A stretch of 64,000 nucleotides of DNA from Anaerolineae bacterium (GTDB taxonomy: Bacteria > Chloroflexota > Anaerolineae > Aggregatilineales > UBA2796): contig JAHBVJ010000002.1 of assembly GCA_019637615.1 (NCBI GenBank), positions 342,023 through 406,022 of the forward strand, in the 5' to 3' direction. Positions 17,614 through 26,841 of the stretch are shown piece by piece (position 1 is the first letter of the stretch; each line of letters opens with the position of its first letter). The notes below the pieces were generated by a model, which was not told the DNA's origin, ran no database searches, and worked only from the letters and a program-made list of their open reading frames with translations. Both the position numbers and the translations under genes were made by a program.

Positions 17614-18888
17614 TCACATCGCCTTCATCAACGCTGCACCGAATTCTTCTGGATTGCTCTTTTCGATCACCAACGTTTGCGCCTTGTGAAACGCGAGAAA
17701 ATCGCGCATCGATCCGGCGACATCCGCCACCAGTGCCTCATCCGGCGCAATACCGGGTTCAAGATGCAAGGCTTTGATGCGTAGTGTGCCCGTGTTGCGC
17801 TCCAATTTCGGATCGAAGCGCCCGACGAGGCGATCTTTGTGAAGAATCGGCAAACAGAAATAACCCCAGATGCGCTGCGGTTCCGGTTTATAGCATTCCA
17901 ACGTCTGATTGAAGTCAAAAAGCTGCTTATCGCGCTGAAGCCCCCAGAATAGGCTGTCGAACGGCGTCAAGAAGGTAGTGCGGGTAGGCGGCAAGGCTTT
18001 ATCGGCGGCTTTGTTCAACGTCTTGAGGTCGTCACGGTGAACGATCATGTGATGCGTCTTGCCATCCGCCAGCGTTGCGGGCACGGTGACGAAGAGGCCC
18101 TCTTCGATCATCTGGGCAACAAGTGTTTTTACGGCGCTGCGTTTGGTGTGCGTGTAATCAGCCGCTTGCAACGGGAAGCACACGCCATGTGCCCGCACCG
18201 AGCGCTCAAGATAGTAGCGGTTGCGCTCGTCCATGGTCGGCTCGGTGGCGTCCACCCATGATGGCAGCACGCGCTCGGTCATATCGTAGACGCGCTGAAA
18301 ATTGATCCGATTCGCGATCATCATCTCGCCCGTGTTGTAGAGATGTTCTAACGCAAGCTTGGCAGGTTTCCAATCCCACCACGAACTGCGGCGCGGCCCC
18401 TCATATTCAAAATCGGAGGTGCGCAGTCCGCCTTCGCTGTCGATCCGCGTGCGAACGTGGTCTAGGATGTCGTGATTAACCTTATCTTCCAGCCATGTTT
18501 GCCACCAATGTCGATTCTCTTCTTGCCGCCAGCGTTTGAGCGCCAGACTGTAGCGGTAGTCCTTGAGTGGGATGATGCACGCTTCCTTTAGCCAGTACTC
18601 AAAGGCGCGACGGTCATTCTTTTTGCTCTTTTTGCCATCGACGTTGACGGTGCCAAAAATGAGTCGATCCAGATCGCGGGGGTCGTAATTGCCGAAGCGG
18701 CTCCACAACAGCAGATATTGGCTGCGGTGTACCATTTGCAGCGTGTCGATTTGTACGCAAACAAGGCGGTCAATCATCGCCTCTAGACCATCGAGTGTTG
18801 GTGGTGCCGGAGCGGCAAGCAGCCCTTGTGCGTGCAGTGCCATCGAGCGCACAGCAGAGAGCGGATAGGCTTTGCGTACCTTTGCCAT
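17614..18888 (-). CDS. YcaQ/AlkX-type crosslink-repair DNA glycosylase (winged-helix HTH_42 family)
   Basis: The start is placed at ATG 18888, because the family begins close to a segment like Y-P-L-S-A-V-R-S-M-A-L-H-A-Q-G-L-L; the frame opens 66 bases earlier without family similarity. The 424-residue protein shows the catalytic Q-I-D-T-L within V-C-V-Q-I-D-T-L-Q-M-V-H-R-S, the QxD form seen in YcaQ/AlkX rather than the QxQ form of AlkZ. A downstream L-L-W-S-R-F-G-N-Y segment also matches. YcaQ enzymes excise alkylated bases and unhook interstrand crosslinks. It is a single gene, convergent with the helicase. Confidence 0.88.
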   Translation of the reverse strand: MAKVRKAYPLSAVRSMALHAQGLLAAPAPPTLDGLEAMIDRLVCVQIDTLQMVHRSQYLLLWSRFGNYDPRDLDRLIFGTVNVDGKKSKKNDRRAFEYWLKEACIIPLKDYRYSLALKRWRQEENRHWWQTWLEDKVNHDILDHVRTRIDSEGGLRTSDFEYEGPRRSSWWDWKPAKLALEHLYNTGEMMIANRINFQRVYDMTERVLPSWVDATEPTMDERNRYYLERSVRAHGVCFPLQAADYTHTKRSAVKTLVAQMIEEGLFVTVPATLADGKTHHMIVHRDDLKTLNKAADKALPPTRTTFLTPFDSLFWGLQRDKQLFDFNQTLECYKPEPQRIWGYFCLPILHKDRLVGRFDPKLERNTGTLRIKALHLEPGIAPDEALVADVAGSMRDFLAFHKAQTLVIEKSNPEEFGAALMKAM

Positions 18889-19139
18889 TGCAGTTGTCCA
18901 TTCTGTGCAGCGAGAAAGAACGATTATTCTACTCGAATGAGCATTCGTAGACAAGAGCAGGTGCTCTCCGATTCGCTAAAACCGTAAATAAACCTTCCTA
19001 ACAACGCTGTGTGGAAATTCTTTAGGCAAACGAAAGGTGCGAAGAATTATCCTATGAATAGGGATTTATCCTGTTAGTTTGCGGTAAGCGATCATCTACT
19101 CCCTTGGTTATGGGTGTATGGTTTAGCAGGAAGGCGATT

Positions 19140-19424
19140 ATGAATAGACGGCGTCAACGTATCCTCATGAATGTCTTGGTGATTGTGGCGTTCTTGATCC
19201 TCGGTGGACTGGTGATCACGCAAACACTCACTGGCAGTTCAAATCCGACATCGAGCAATGCCGTTGCGCCTGTCATCGCCCCCACCAATAACCCGATCGT
19301 TGAAGAGAATAAGAAACCGGGCACGGATAAATGGAAGTCGCCCAACCAGAATGACTATCTGAAAAACATGGCGGATGAGCAAAAACAGCGGATGGAAGGC
19401 ACGCAGTCAGCAGCGGATCGGTAA
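19140..19424 (+). CDS. Small single-pass membrane protein
   Basis: ATG 19140 is preferred because AGGAAGG (19128-19134) precedes it at good spacing; the frame opens 36 bases upstream without one. The 94-residue product has basic residues M-N-R-R-R-Q-R, one membrane helix (about 9-29) and a short, polar, Asn/Pro/Lys-rich outer part. It resembles small membrane-anchored proteins of unknown function. It lies just upstream of the tRNA-Phe promoter. Confidence 0.6.
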   Translation: MNRRRQRILMNVLVIVAFLILGGLVITQTLTGSSNPTSSNAVAPVIAPTNNPIVEENKKPGTDKWKSPNQNDYLKNMADEQKQRMEGTQSAADR

Positions 19425-19452
19425 CACGTTCCAAATAAAGGTAAACACAGCC

Positions 19453-19480
19453 TTGACATCCCGCAAAAATCCGAGATAAT
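19453..19480 (+). promoter_or_regulatory. Sigma70 promoter of tRNA-Phe
   Basis: A perfect TTGACA (19453-19458) and GATAAT (19475-19480) are 16 bases apart, placing the transcript start a few bases before the tRNA at 19495. Confidence 0.8.
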
Positions 19481-19494
19481 ACACCTCAATCTCT

Positions 19495-19567
19495 GCCGAG
19501 GTAGCTCAGCTGGTAGAGCACCGCACTGAAAATGCGGGTGTCGCCAGTTCAAGTCTGGCCCTCGGCA
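19495..19567 (+). tRNA. tRNA-Phe (GAA)
   Basis: A full 73-base cloverleaf is present. The acceptor GCCGAGG pairs with CCTCGGC and the D arm is G-C-T-C...G-A-G-C. The anticodon stem CCGCA/TGCGG holds the loop CTGAAAA with anticodon GAA at 19528-19530. The T arm contains TTCAAGT. The discriminator is A and no CCA is encoded. Confidence 0.96.
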
Positions 19568-19579
19568 CAGCATGACGAA

Positions 19580-19602
19580 AACCGCTGCACAAGCGGTTTT
19601 TT
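19580..19602 (+). terminator. Rho-independent terminator of tRNA-Phe
   Basis: AACCGCT (19580-19586) pairs with AGCGGTT (19592-19598) across a 5-base loop, with a run of six T ending at 19602. Confidence 0.9.
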
Positions 19603-19742
19603 GTTGCCCATTTTCCAATGTATCTGTTACACCGTCCTCGGTCAGTCACACGGTATAATTGTGAAAAATGACACAACTAGAATCGCTGTCACACGTATAG
19701 GTATCTAGAATAATGCAGCGATGCTAGAGGAGTAATGGGGTA

Positions 19743-20345
19743 ATGACAACGCCGCAATTCACGCTTAGGAAGTACATCCCTTATCCGTCTTTTCCGGTTC
19801 TGAAATACGCTTTCAAATCACCTATTGTGCTATGGCGGTTAGGCCTAGGACGCCTTGCAGGGCAACGCCTGATGCTGATGACCATTGTGGGGCGCAAGAG
19901 TGGTCTGCTGCGCCATACCGTCGTTGAGTATCACAGCTACAAGGATCGCAAGTATGTGATCGCTGCGTGGCCTAAAGCGGATTGGTATCACAACCTGCTG
20001 GAAAACCCATGTCTAACGATCCAGACCGCTGACGGCAGCGAAGAAGTCATGGCGCGCCGTCTCACCACCGATGAAGAACTTTCCGACGCCTACGAAGTCG
20101 TAGAGCACACACCACTTTTGCAGACGTTTTGGCAGAAGCTAGGGTACAAACTGGATCGCAGCGAGTTCTTGGCGCACAAGGATCGCTTCTACATGTTCAC
20201 CTTCGATCCGGTCTATGAACCTACGCCCGAACCACTGCCAGCTACCTTGAGCTGGGTGTGGGGCGTGGGATTGGTGAGCGGACTGCTAGGCGGGTTAGTA
20301 GGTGGGTTGCTTCATCTACGTAGGCGGTCACAGAGCGCGTCTTGA
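19743..20345 (+). CDS. DDN-like deazaflavin (F420)-dependent nitroreductase with C-terminal membrane helix
   Basis: The 200-residue protein matches the deazaflavin-dependent nitroreductase (DDN/FDOR-B) split-barrel family: L-M-L-M-T-I-V-G-R-K-S-G-L-L-R around 40-54, then a W-Y-H-N-L-L-E-N-P segment near 80-88. Known members use reduced cofactor F420 to reduce quinones, nitro compounds or other substrates. The last 40 residues form a Gly/Leu-rich membrane helix and a basic end, so the enzyme is probably membrane-tethered at the C-terminus. Together with the LLM enzyme at 32638 it suggests F420 use by this organism, although cofactor synthesis genes are not in the window. Confidence 0.85.
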   Translation: MTTPQFTLRKYIPYPSFPVLKYAFKSPIVLWRLGLGRLAGQRLMLMTIVGRKSGLLRHTVVEYHSYKDRKYVIAAWPKADWYHNLLENPCLTIQTADGSEEVMARRLTTDEELSDAYEVVEHTPLLQTFWQKLGYKLDRSEFLAHKDRFYMFTFDPVYEPTPEPLPATLSWVWGVGLVSGLLGGLVGGLLHLRRRSQSAS

Positions 20346-20365
20346 AAGTTCGAAAACGCGTGTCG

Positions 20366-22297
20366 CTACAGCGCAGATAGTTCATTGACCAGCGGTAGAA
20401 AGATGCGGAAGGTGGTGCCCTGAGACGGGATGCTCTCGACCTCGACCTCACCATGATGCAGCGCCACAATTTCCTTGACGATAGCAAGGCCGAGACCTGC
20501 CCCCGGAATGGTTAACGAACCGACATCATGACCGCGATAAAAGCGCTCGAAGATGTGGGGCAGGTCTTCCGGTAAGATACCGTGTCCGCTATCACTCACC
20601 TCGATAACGGCGCACTGTTTCGAGGCGACCTCATGCGTCCGCACTTGGACGTGCCCAGTGTGTGTATACTTGATGGCGTTATCGAGCAGGTTGGTGAAAA
20701 GCTTGACAATGAGTTCATCGCTGCCGTGAATCATGAGCGGGTCTGATTGCAATTCATATTGCAGGGTCAGCTTGGCAGCGTTGGCACGCGCCAAAAATGT
20801 CGGTTTGAGCGTCTCGATCAGCGTGTTGATGTTGATCGGCTCCAGAAATAGGGTTTCTTTTTCAACTGCTTCCAACCGTGCAAAATTCAGTACGTCGTCA
20901 AGCAGCAGTTGAAGCCGCCCCATTTGTGCTTTGATGACGGCGAGATGATCGGCGGCGCGTGCCGTTTTATCATGGTCGATCAAATAGAGGCGCGTGTTAA
21001 TGTTGGCGACGGGTGTACGCAGTTCGTGGGAAATATCTCCGATAAATTTGGTTTTCAGCTTGTCCAACTCGATCAGGCGTTGGTTGGCGGATGAAAGCTC
21101 TCTGGTACGCTCATTGACACGCTGTTCCAACATCAGATTCAGGCTTTGTAATTTGCGTTCCGCCTCTTTCAAGTCAGTGACATCCACGATTTGCCCGACG
21201 AACTGAGACGGGTTGCCATGCGCATCACGAATTAAAGCGACCTGCAAAATGCCGTGGATAAGCTTACCGCTTTTGGCGAGGTAACGTTTTTCCATCGTGA
21301 AATAGGTCATTTTCCCTTGAATCAACTCGTCACGCAGCGCGATATTTTTCGGATCATCTTCCGGATAGGCGACAGCGGATAGATTCATGCCCAGCAGTTC
21401 ACTTTCCGAATAGCCGAGAAGCTCGCATGTGGCGGGATTCACGCGCACTACTTGCGCAGTCATATTGCTGAGTACCATCGCAATCGGCGCATGATGGAAA
21501 AGCTGGCGGAATGTCTCCTCGTTACGGCGGATGTCTTCATACAGCCGCGCACGGTTGAGGGCGATGTCGATATGGTCGCTGAGAGCGATCATCAACGCCA
21601 AATCCGCATTCGTCAGCTTGATGCCGTTAATGCTTTCGACGTTAAACAGCCCGACCACTTTATGTTGATCAAAGAGTGGCACTGCAATTTCTGAGACAAT
21701 GCCGCTGATCGCCCCCAAGAACTCAGGTTCCGACGAGACATCTTCGATCAGTAAGGGTTCGCCAGAAGTGATCACACGTCCGGAGATACCTTTAGTAATG
21801 GGGATGCGCTCAATGACCTTGTCGTAGCCAATCTGGTATTGCAGGACGAGTTCGTGCCCCTCAAGCAAATACAAACTGATCTGCGTATAGCCAAAAGTCT
21901 CCGCGACCCCTTCAACCACCGTGCGAATAATCGTCTGCAAATCCAGCTCACGCGAGATGGCGATACGTACGCGGTCGAGAAGTGCCGATTCACGCGTTTG
22001 GCGCTCGAAGGCCGTTTGCAAAGTGTGGTAGTTGGCTTCCATGGTGCTTACTGCCGATAGATGGGCGGCGTCGGGAGTGATGCTAGAAGCCGGATCGCGT
22101 TGACGACCAATGAGATAGCCAATATACAGTGCGCCACCAATGAGCACACAGCAGCCCACCAGTTCCAGAAGTGGCGTAAAGAAGAGTAGATGCAAACTCT
22201 GATCCCGTGCCAATAGACTGATGACTAGCCATACAACGGCATAGATCAGATACAGTATTACGATTGGCGCTATGCGATATGCACGTAGTAAGCGCAC
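20366..22297 (-). CDS. Membrane sensor histidine kinase with GAF and PAS domains
   Basis: The 643-residue protein has two membrane helices at about 10-75, then a GAF domain (about 110-260) and a PAS domain with PAC motif (about 265-385). A coiled linker leads to the HisKA motif I-S-H-E-L-R-T-P with His424. HATPase_c follows with N-L-L-D-N-A-I-K, D-S-G-H-G-I-L and G-A-G-L-G-L. It will autophosphorylate in response to an unknown signal. No response regulator is adjacent, so it is orphan like the kinase at 4291. It is transcribed alone; the gene to its right (iolG) ends with its own hairpin. Confidence 0.92.
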   Translation of the reverse strand: MRLLRAYRIAPIVILYLIYAVVWLVISLLARDQSLHLLFFTPLLELVGCCVLIGGALYIGYLIGRQRDPASSITPDAAHLSAVSTMEANYHTLQTAFERQTRESALLDRVRIAISRELDLQTIIRTVVEGVAETFGYTQISLYLLEGHELVLQYQIGYDKVIERIPITKGISGRVITSGEPLLIEDVSSEPEFLGAISGIVSEIAVPLFDQHKVVGLFNVESINGIKLTNADLALMIALSDHIDIALNRARLYEDIRRNEETFRQLFHHAPIAMVLSNMTAQVVRVNPATCELLGYSESELLGMNLSAVAYPEDDPKNIALRDELIQGKMTYFTMEKRYLAKSGKLIHGILQVALIRDAHGNPSQFVGQIVDVTDLKEAERKLQSLNLMLEQRVNERTRELSSANQRLIELDKLKTKFIGDISHELRTPVANINTRLYLIDHDKTARAADHLAVIKAQMGRLQLLLDDVLNFARLEAVEKETLFLEPININTLIETLKPTFLARANAAKLTLQYELQSDPLMIHGSDELIVKLFTNLLDNAIKYTHTGHVQVRTHEVASKQCAVIEVSDSGHGILPEDLPHIFERFYRGHDVGSLTIPGAGLGLAIVKEIVALHHGEVEVESIPSQGTTFRIFLPLVNELSAL

Positions 22298-22521
22298 GGA
22301 CTCTCATTCCCGATAATGTTGTGGTTATTGTACTGGGATGTCTTGGCAGGTTACAAGCTGGTTGTAATTACTCTGTTGCAAGAAATAGACAGTTTTGACA
22401 AGATTGTCATATCGTGAATTTTGTAGAGTGTTTCTGCAAAGATATTTGTGATTAGTTTATTGAACGTGGACTGACATAGGTCTGCGGTTTCATTGGCGGA
22501 TGTGGATCGCTCAGGAAATAT

Positions 22522-22552
22522 TAGGGCGCGTGGTAGTTCTCCGCACGCCCTA
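22522..22552 (-). terminator. Terminator of the iolG/ABC operon
   Basis: TAGGGCG (22522-22528) and CGCCCTA (22546-22552) form a stem just after the minus-strand iolG stop. An A/T-rich stretch follows on the minus-strand 3' side. The rest of the 268-base gap to the kinase start at 22297 is A/T-rich and shows no gene. Confidence 0.6.
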
Positions 22553-22565
22553 GAATGAGTTTTAC

Positions 22566-23582
22566 TTACTCGATCTCGCTCAACTTGACGGGACGATTGT
22601 CCTTGACGGATTTCATCGCCGCCATCGCCATGACCACAGGGGCGCGTCCGTCCGCACCCGTCACGGGCGGCTGCTTGCCGTTTGCCACAGCCTGCGCGAA
22701 GGCCGCTAGTTCATTCTGGTAGGACGTTAGATAGCGATCCATGAAGAAGTTCAGCGGCAAGCCTTGGCGCACGGTCTCGGCGGTACTCAGCGTGACCGCG
22801 TCGGGGTAAATGTTTTCGCTCTTCGCTGATCCCTTGCTGCCGAACACTTCCACGCGCTGATCGTAGCCATAGACGGCTTTACGGCTGTTATCAATCGTGC
22901 CGATTGCGCCGTTCTTGAACTTCAGCGTAATCACCGCCGTATCGATGTCGCCCGCCGCGCCAATGGCTGGATCGACCATCACGCCCGCCGCCGCGTAGAC
23001 TTCCTCGACCTCGCCAAGCAAGAAGCGCACCATGTCGAAATCGTGGATCGTCATGTCGAAGAACATCCCGCCCGATACCTTCACGTATTCAATCGGGGGT
23101 GGCGCGGGATCACGGCTGATGATATGCAGCAGATGTGGTGTGCCGATCTCACCGCCCTCGATGGCTTGCTTGATCCGCGCATGGTTGGGGTCAAAGCGTC
23201 GGTTAAAGCCGATCATCAAGCTAACGCCCGCCTTTTTCACCACGTCCAACGCTTGATCGATAATCTGCAAATTCGCGGCGATAGGTTTCTCGCAAAAAAT
23301 GTGCTTGCCCGCTTGAGCGGCTTGGCTGATGAACGGCGCGTGTGTATCCGTGCTAGAGCAAATCACAACGGCGTCAATCGACTTATCAGATAAGATTTCC
23401 GCTAGATCTTTGGCGACGTGCGGGATGTTGAACTGATCGGCGCACTGCTGCGCGGAAGCCTGATTGACATCAGTAACGGTGACGAGTTCCACTTCTGGCA
23501 CGCGCTGCTTGAGCGTCTGTGCATGGACGCGCCCGATCCGCCCCGTCCCGACCAACCCGACGCGAAGTTTCTTGGATGCCAT
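22566..23582 (-). CDS. iolG: Inositol 2-dehydrogenase-like Gfo/Idh/MocA oxidoreductase
   Basis: The 338-residue protein has an NAD-binding G-T-G-R-I-G motif (residues 12-17), the catalytic-lysine motif C-E-K-P-I, and F-D-M-T-I-H-D-F-D-M, where the conserved Asp and His bind substrate. Its length and motifs match IolG, which oxidises myo-inositol to scyllo-inosose with NAD+. The gene is 86 bases downstream of an ABC sugar/nucleoside permease, which favours a role in catabolism of an imported polyol, but the rest of the inositol pathway is absent, so other sugar-alcohol substrates are possible. Confidence 0.85.
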   Translation of the reverse strand: MASKKLRVGLVGTGRIGRVHAQTLKQRVPEVELVTVTDVNQASAQQCADQFNIPHVAKDLAEILSDKSIDAVVICSSTDTHAPFISQAAQAGKHIFCEKPIAANLQIIDQALDVVKKAGVSLMIGFNRRFDPNHARIKQAIEGGEIGTPHLLHIISRDPAPPPIEYVKVSGGMFFDMTIHDFDMVRFLLGEVEEVYAAAGVMVDPAIGAAGDIDTAVITLKFKNGAIGTIDNSRKAVYGYDQRVEVFGSKGSAKSENIYPDAVTLSTAETVRQGLPLNFFMDRYLTSYQNELAAFAQAVANGKQPPVTGADGRAPVVMAMAAMKSVKDNRPVKLSEIE

Positions 23583-23668
23583 AATATATATGACCTTTCT
23601 AGGATGTTTAACTCTATTTCAAGTGTGGTTGCACTTTTAGCCTGCTAGTGTAGCGCGTTTTTGAGCAG

Positions 23669-24778
23669 TCATTCACTAGCCGGAGAAGGGGTACTTTCAG
23701 CAGGACGTACACGCTGCCGTGAAGACAACCGCCATTGCACGCCACTGGCTAACAGCACCGTCAGCACGAGGAGACTCTGGAAGACGTTGCCGAGGGACGT
23801 ATCCACGCGCACATCTTCACGCAGCGCGCTCGCCAATTTCAGGCTGCCCACCGGCACCAAGCCGAAGAACAACGTCACCAATGGCACAAGCGCGGGCTGC
23901 ACGTTCACAAGCAACACAATCAAGACTGAGGTGAACCCGACGCCGCCAGAGGTGCCCGGTTTCAACATCCCATACGTGAACAACACCTGAATCGCGCCCG
24001 CTAACCCTGCCAGCGCACCGCACAACATCATTGACAGCAAGGTATTGCGCCGCGTCCGCACGCCGAGCAGAAAGGCTGACTTCTCGCTCTTGCCCATCGC
24101 TTTGAGTTGCAGTCCCCAACGCGTCCCGCGCAGCATCATGAACACCGTTACGAATGCCGCCACCGCGATGATGATGGCGAGCAAGCTCAACCGCTGCGTG
24201 CCCAGACGGGGCAGCAAGGCAGGGGCTTCGAACGGCGCGGTCTGGGGATAGGTACTCTCGCGCCAATCACCGTTGAGCAGCCACAACCCGATGTTGGTGG
24301 CGATGAAGTTGAGCGCTACACCGCCGAAAATCTCGTTCACATTACCAAAAATCTTGAGCAAGCCTGCTACGGCTGCCCACAATGCGCCACCAAGCATTGC
24401 CAACAGCAGTTCGAACGGGATCACTAGCCACGGATTCCAGTCGGCTTCGACCAACCGCGCCAATCCGACGCAGAAGATCGATCCCATCACGATCTGACCT
24501 TCGATCCCGATGTTCCACAATCCTGCCGTGAAGGTCACCAGCAGCCCACTGGCGCATAGCAACAGCGGCAGCGCCGTCATGATGACATCAGCGCGCCCTT
24601 GATCGTTGCTCATCGTGTATCGGATGAATTCTTGCAACGTCCGCGCGGGGTCTTTGCCGAGCAGCAGCAACACTACGCCCATCAGCAACAGCACGAGCGC
24701 GAAAGCAACAACGACGACAAGAATCCCGATGGCGGTGCGGCTGAGTGCAGGACGTGAAGTAGTGGACTGTGCGGTCAT
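23669..24778 (-). CDS. ABC transporter permease of the BMP/nucleoside type (COG4603)
   Basis: The 369-residue protein has about nine hydrophobic segments. It contains G-L-W-N-I-G-I-E-G-Q-I-V-M-G, the signature of COG4603-type permeases that act with BmpA-like lipoproteins in guanosine, nucleoside or sugar import. Its start overlaps the ATPase stop in the arrangement TGATG, so the two are translationally coupled. The partner COG1079-type permease and the binding lipoprotein that normally complete this importer are not in the window. Confidence 0.88.
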   Translation of the reverse strand: MTAQSTTSRPALSRTAIGILVVVVAFALVLLLMGVVLLLLGKDPARTLQEFIRYTMSNDQGRADVIMTALPLLLCASGLLVTFTAGLWNIGIEGQIVMGSIFCVGLARLVEADWNPWLVIPFELLLAMLGGALWAAVAGLLKIFGNVNEIFGGVALNFIATNIGLWLLNGDWRESTYPQTAPFEAPALLPRLGTQRLSLLAIIIAVAAFVTVFMMLRGTRWGLQLKAMGKSEKSAFLLGVRTRRNTLLSMMLCGALAGLAGAIQVLFTYGMLKPGTSGGVGFTSVLIVLLVNVQPALVPLVTLFFGLVPVGSLKLASALREDVRVDTSLGNVFQSLLVLTVLLASGVQWRLSSRQRVRPAESTPSPASE

Positions 24779-26241
24779 CAGGCTGGTTTCCCCCCGATCA
24801 GGCTGCCGAGTTGAGAGACGGAAATGTGCGATGGATCTTCGACCAGAGTCACCTTGCCACCATAAAAGACCAGTACACGGTCACTGTACTCGATAATTTC
24901 GTCCAGATCCGGCGATGTGAACATGATCGCCGTGCCGTGCTTGCGGCGATCTAACAGTTGGCTCCATACCCAGCGTGCGCTTTCCACGTCCAAGCCGCGC
25001 GTGGGTTCTTCCAGCAGCAGCAACTTGAGTGCTGGCGGCAGCAACGCGATCAGGGTGCGCTGTTGGTTGCCGCCCGAAAGCGTCTGGATCGGGCTATCTG
25101 CGCGACCACGAATGTTGTAATGCGCAATCTGTGCGTTGGCGTGGTCGATAATCGTGTTCCACGTCAGCCATGCGCCGCCCTGTAAGGTCAGCGCGAAATG
25201 TTCCGCGAGGGTCAAGCCTTGGACTAACCCCTCTTCAAGGCGACCAGCAGGCGCAAAGGCTACACCATGCCGCACACGGTCATGATAATCTAGCCGACTA
25301 ACATCCCGCCCTGCCAAGTGCATGTGTCCGCTGATAGACGGCTGCAAACCCGCGATGGTACGCAGGAAGGCTTCCTGTCCGCTGCCATCCAGCCCTGCGA
25401 GACCGATGACTTCACCTTCGCGAACACCCAAATTGATGCTGCGTACTTGCAAACGGCGACCTTGAGCACTCAAGTCGGATACCTGCAACACCACTTTTTC
25501 GGCGTGCATAGCGGGGCGTTCGGTTCGCTCGATGGCTTGCCCGAACATCATGGCAACTAACTCACTGATCGGGCAGGGCATGGCACGCTCCCCGATCACT
25601 TTACCCTGTCGCAGCACAATCACATGATTGCACAACGCTTCTACGTCTTCGAGCTTATGCGAGACGAGGATGACAGTCAGTTTTTCATTGGTAGCAAGCC
25701 GCTTCAACGCGCCGAACAGCATATCTTTCTGCTCGGTGGAGATGCCAGTCGTCGGCTCATCCAGAATCAGCACCTTCGCGCCCTGACTGAGCAGCCGCAC
25801 GATTTCAAGCTGCTGGCGTTCGCCAATCGTCAGACTGTCGATGTAAGCATCGGGATTCAGCCGGAAGCCTAGCCGCTCCGAATGCAGGAGCAAATCGGCG
25901 CGGGCTTGTTTGCGGTCGGGCAGCAGCGAACCGCGACGCCCCAGAACGAAGTTTTCGAGGACAGTCAACACGGACACATCGAGCGGGTCCTGGTGCAGCA
26001 TCCCGATGCCGTGTCGCAACGCGTCCGCCGGACTGGTGAAGTTAGTCGATTTGCCATCAAACGAAATCTCGCCGGAATCAGCCGCCTGAAAACCGGAGAG
26101 GATCTTCATCAGCGTGCTTTTGCCAGCACCATTCTCACCGAGGATGGCGTAAATATGACCCGCTTGCAGTGTCAGCGTGATGTCGTCATTGGCACGCAGC
26201 GCGCCGAATGTTTTGGTGATCCGTTTGAGGTCAATGGTCAT
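24778..26241 (-). CDS. ABC transporter ATP-binding protein with two cassettes (COG3845)
   Basis: The 487-residue protein contains two ABC modules. The first has Walker A G-E-N-G-A-G-K-S-T at 35-43, a signature-like L-T-I-G-E-R-Q-Q and Walker B L-I-L-D-E-P. The second has a degenerate Walker A region (G-L-D-G-S-G-Q-E), signature L-S-G-G-N-Q-Q-R and Walker B L-L-L-L-E-E-P. This asymmetric tandem arrangement is typical of the nucleoside/sugar importer group of MglA and YufO. It is the first gene of the minus-strand transporter operon, preceded by the repeat cluster at 26441-26618. Confidence 0.92.
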   Translation of the reverse strand: MTIDLKRITKTFGALRANDDITLTLQAGHIYAILGENGAGKSTLMKILSGFQAADSGEISFDGKSTNFTSPADALRHGIGMLHQDPLDVSVLTVLENFVLGRRGSLLPDRKQARADLLLHSERLGFRLNPDAYIDSLTIGERQQLEIVRLLSQGAKVLILDEPTTGISTEQKDMLFGALKRLATNEKLTVILVSHKLEDVEALCNHVIVLRQGKVIGERAMPCPISELVAMMFGQAIERTERPAMHAEKVVLQVSDLSAQGRRLQVRSINLGVREGEVIGLAGLDGSGQEAFLRTIAGLQPSISGHMHLAGRDVSRLDYHDRVRHGVAFAPAGRLEEGLVQGLTLAEHFALTLQGGAWLTWNTIIDHANAQIAHYNIRGRADSPIQTLSGGNQQRTLIALLPPALKLLLLEEPTRGLDVESARWVWSQLLDRRKHGTAIMFTSPDLDEIIEYSDRVLVFYGGKVTLVEDPSHISVSQLGSLIGGKPA

Positions 26242-26440
26242 CGCATCTTCTCAGTTCAAAGCCAAGCGCCCCTACTTTACCCTGACTTAACCATAAGATC
26301 GATGAACTTTAGTGACAACGCACAAATGGCGGTCGCCCTTTACACGCGATATGTCTTTTACGGCATCTGCAAAGTTGGCGGATAGCGCAATCAGAAATAG
26401 GGTAGACAGAAGTCGGATTTGAATAAGCGTTCTGATGAAA

Positions 26441-26618
26441 ATGATCTGAATATGATCGAATCGATCATACAATGATCTGATTGTGCGTAGAATTCAGATC
26501 ATTTCACTCGGAATTTATTAGGTCAAGAAGGGTCAAATGATCTGAATATGATCTGTTTTGTCTGCTCAATTCAGATCATTTCTGCTAGCAATTCGAGATA
26601 AATTCCGATTCGGATCAT
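26441..26618. promoter_or_regulatory. Cluster of ATGATCTGAA repeats and a palindrome, candidate operator array
   Basis: ATGATCTGAA occurs at 26441-26450 and 26537-26546, with the variant ATGATCTGAT at 26472-26481. The inverted form TTCAGATCAT lies at 26493-26502 and 26570-26579, with the variant TTCGGATCAT at 26609-26618. A 17-base palindrome ATGATCGA-A-TCGATCAT sits at 26452-26468. The sites are spaced roughly 21 to 44 bases apart in an A/T-rich tract with no gene. The 600-base gap from 26242 to 26841 holds only this cluster and probable promoters for the divergent genes. Confidence 0.55.
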
Positions 26619-26841
26619 TTGATCGGTGGTGGTTAATAGACGAGCAGTTTTCACTCGATTCCATTAGCACGAAGAAGTATATATGAACATCTGAACTCAG
26701 TCAAGGGCTGAATTTAAGAATTTCACGGATTTCAAAATCATTCTCACACCGTCCATATAGACGAACGCAGCAGACGGTTTGTGGTCTATAATGGCAGCAC
26801 AACCGCATGGTAGAAGCAGCCGTTCAGGAGAGATTGTCGTC

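Noticed and set aside
26441..26618. CRISPR-like array
   Set aside because: The repeats are only 10 bases, occur in both orientations and have uneven spacing, with no cas genes nearby.
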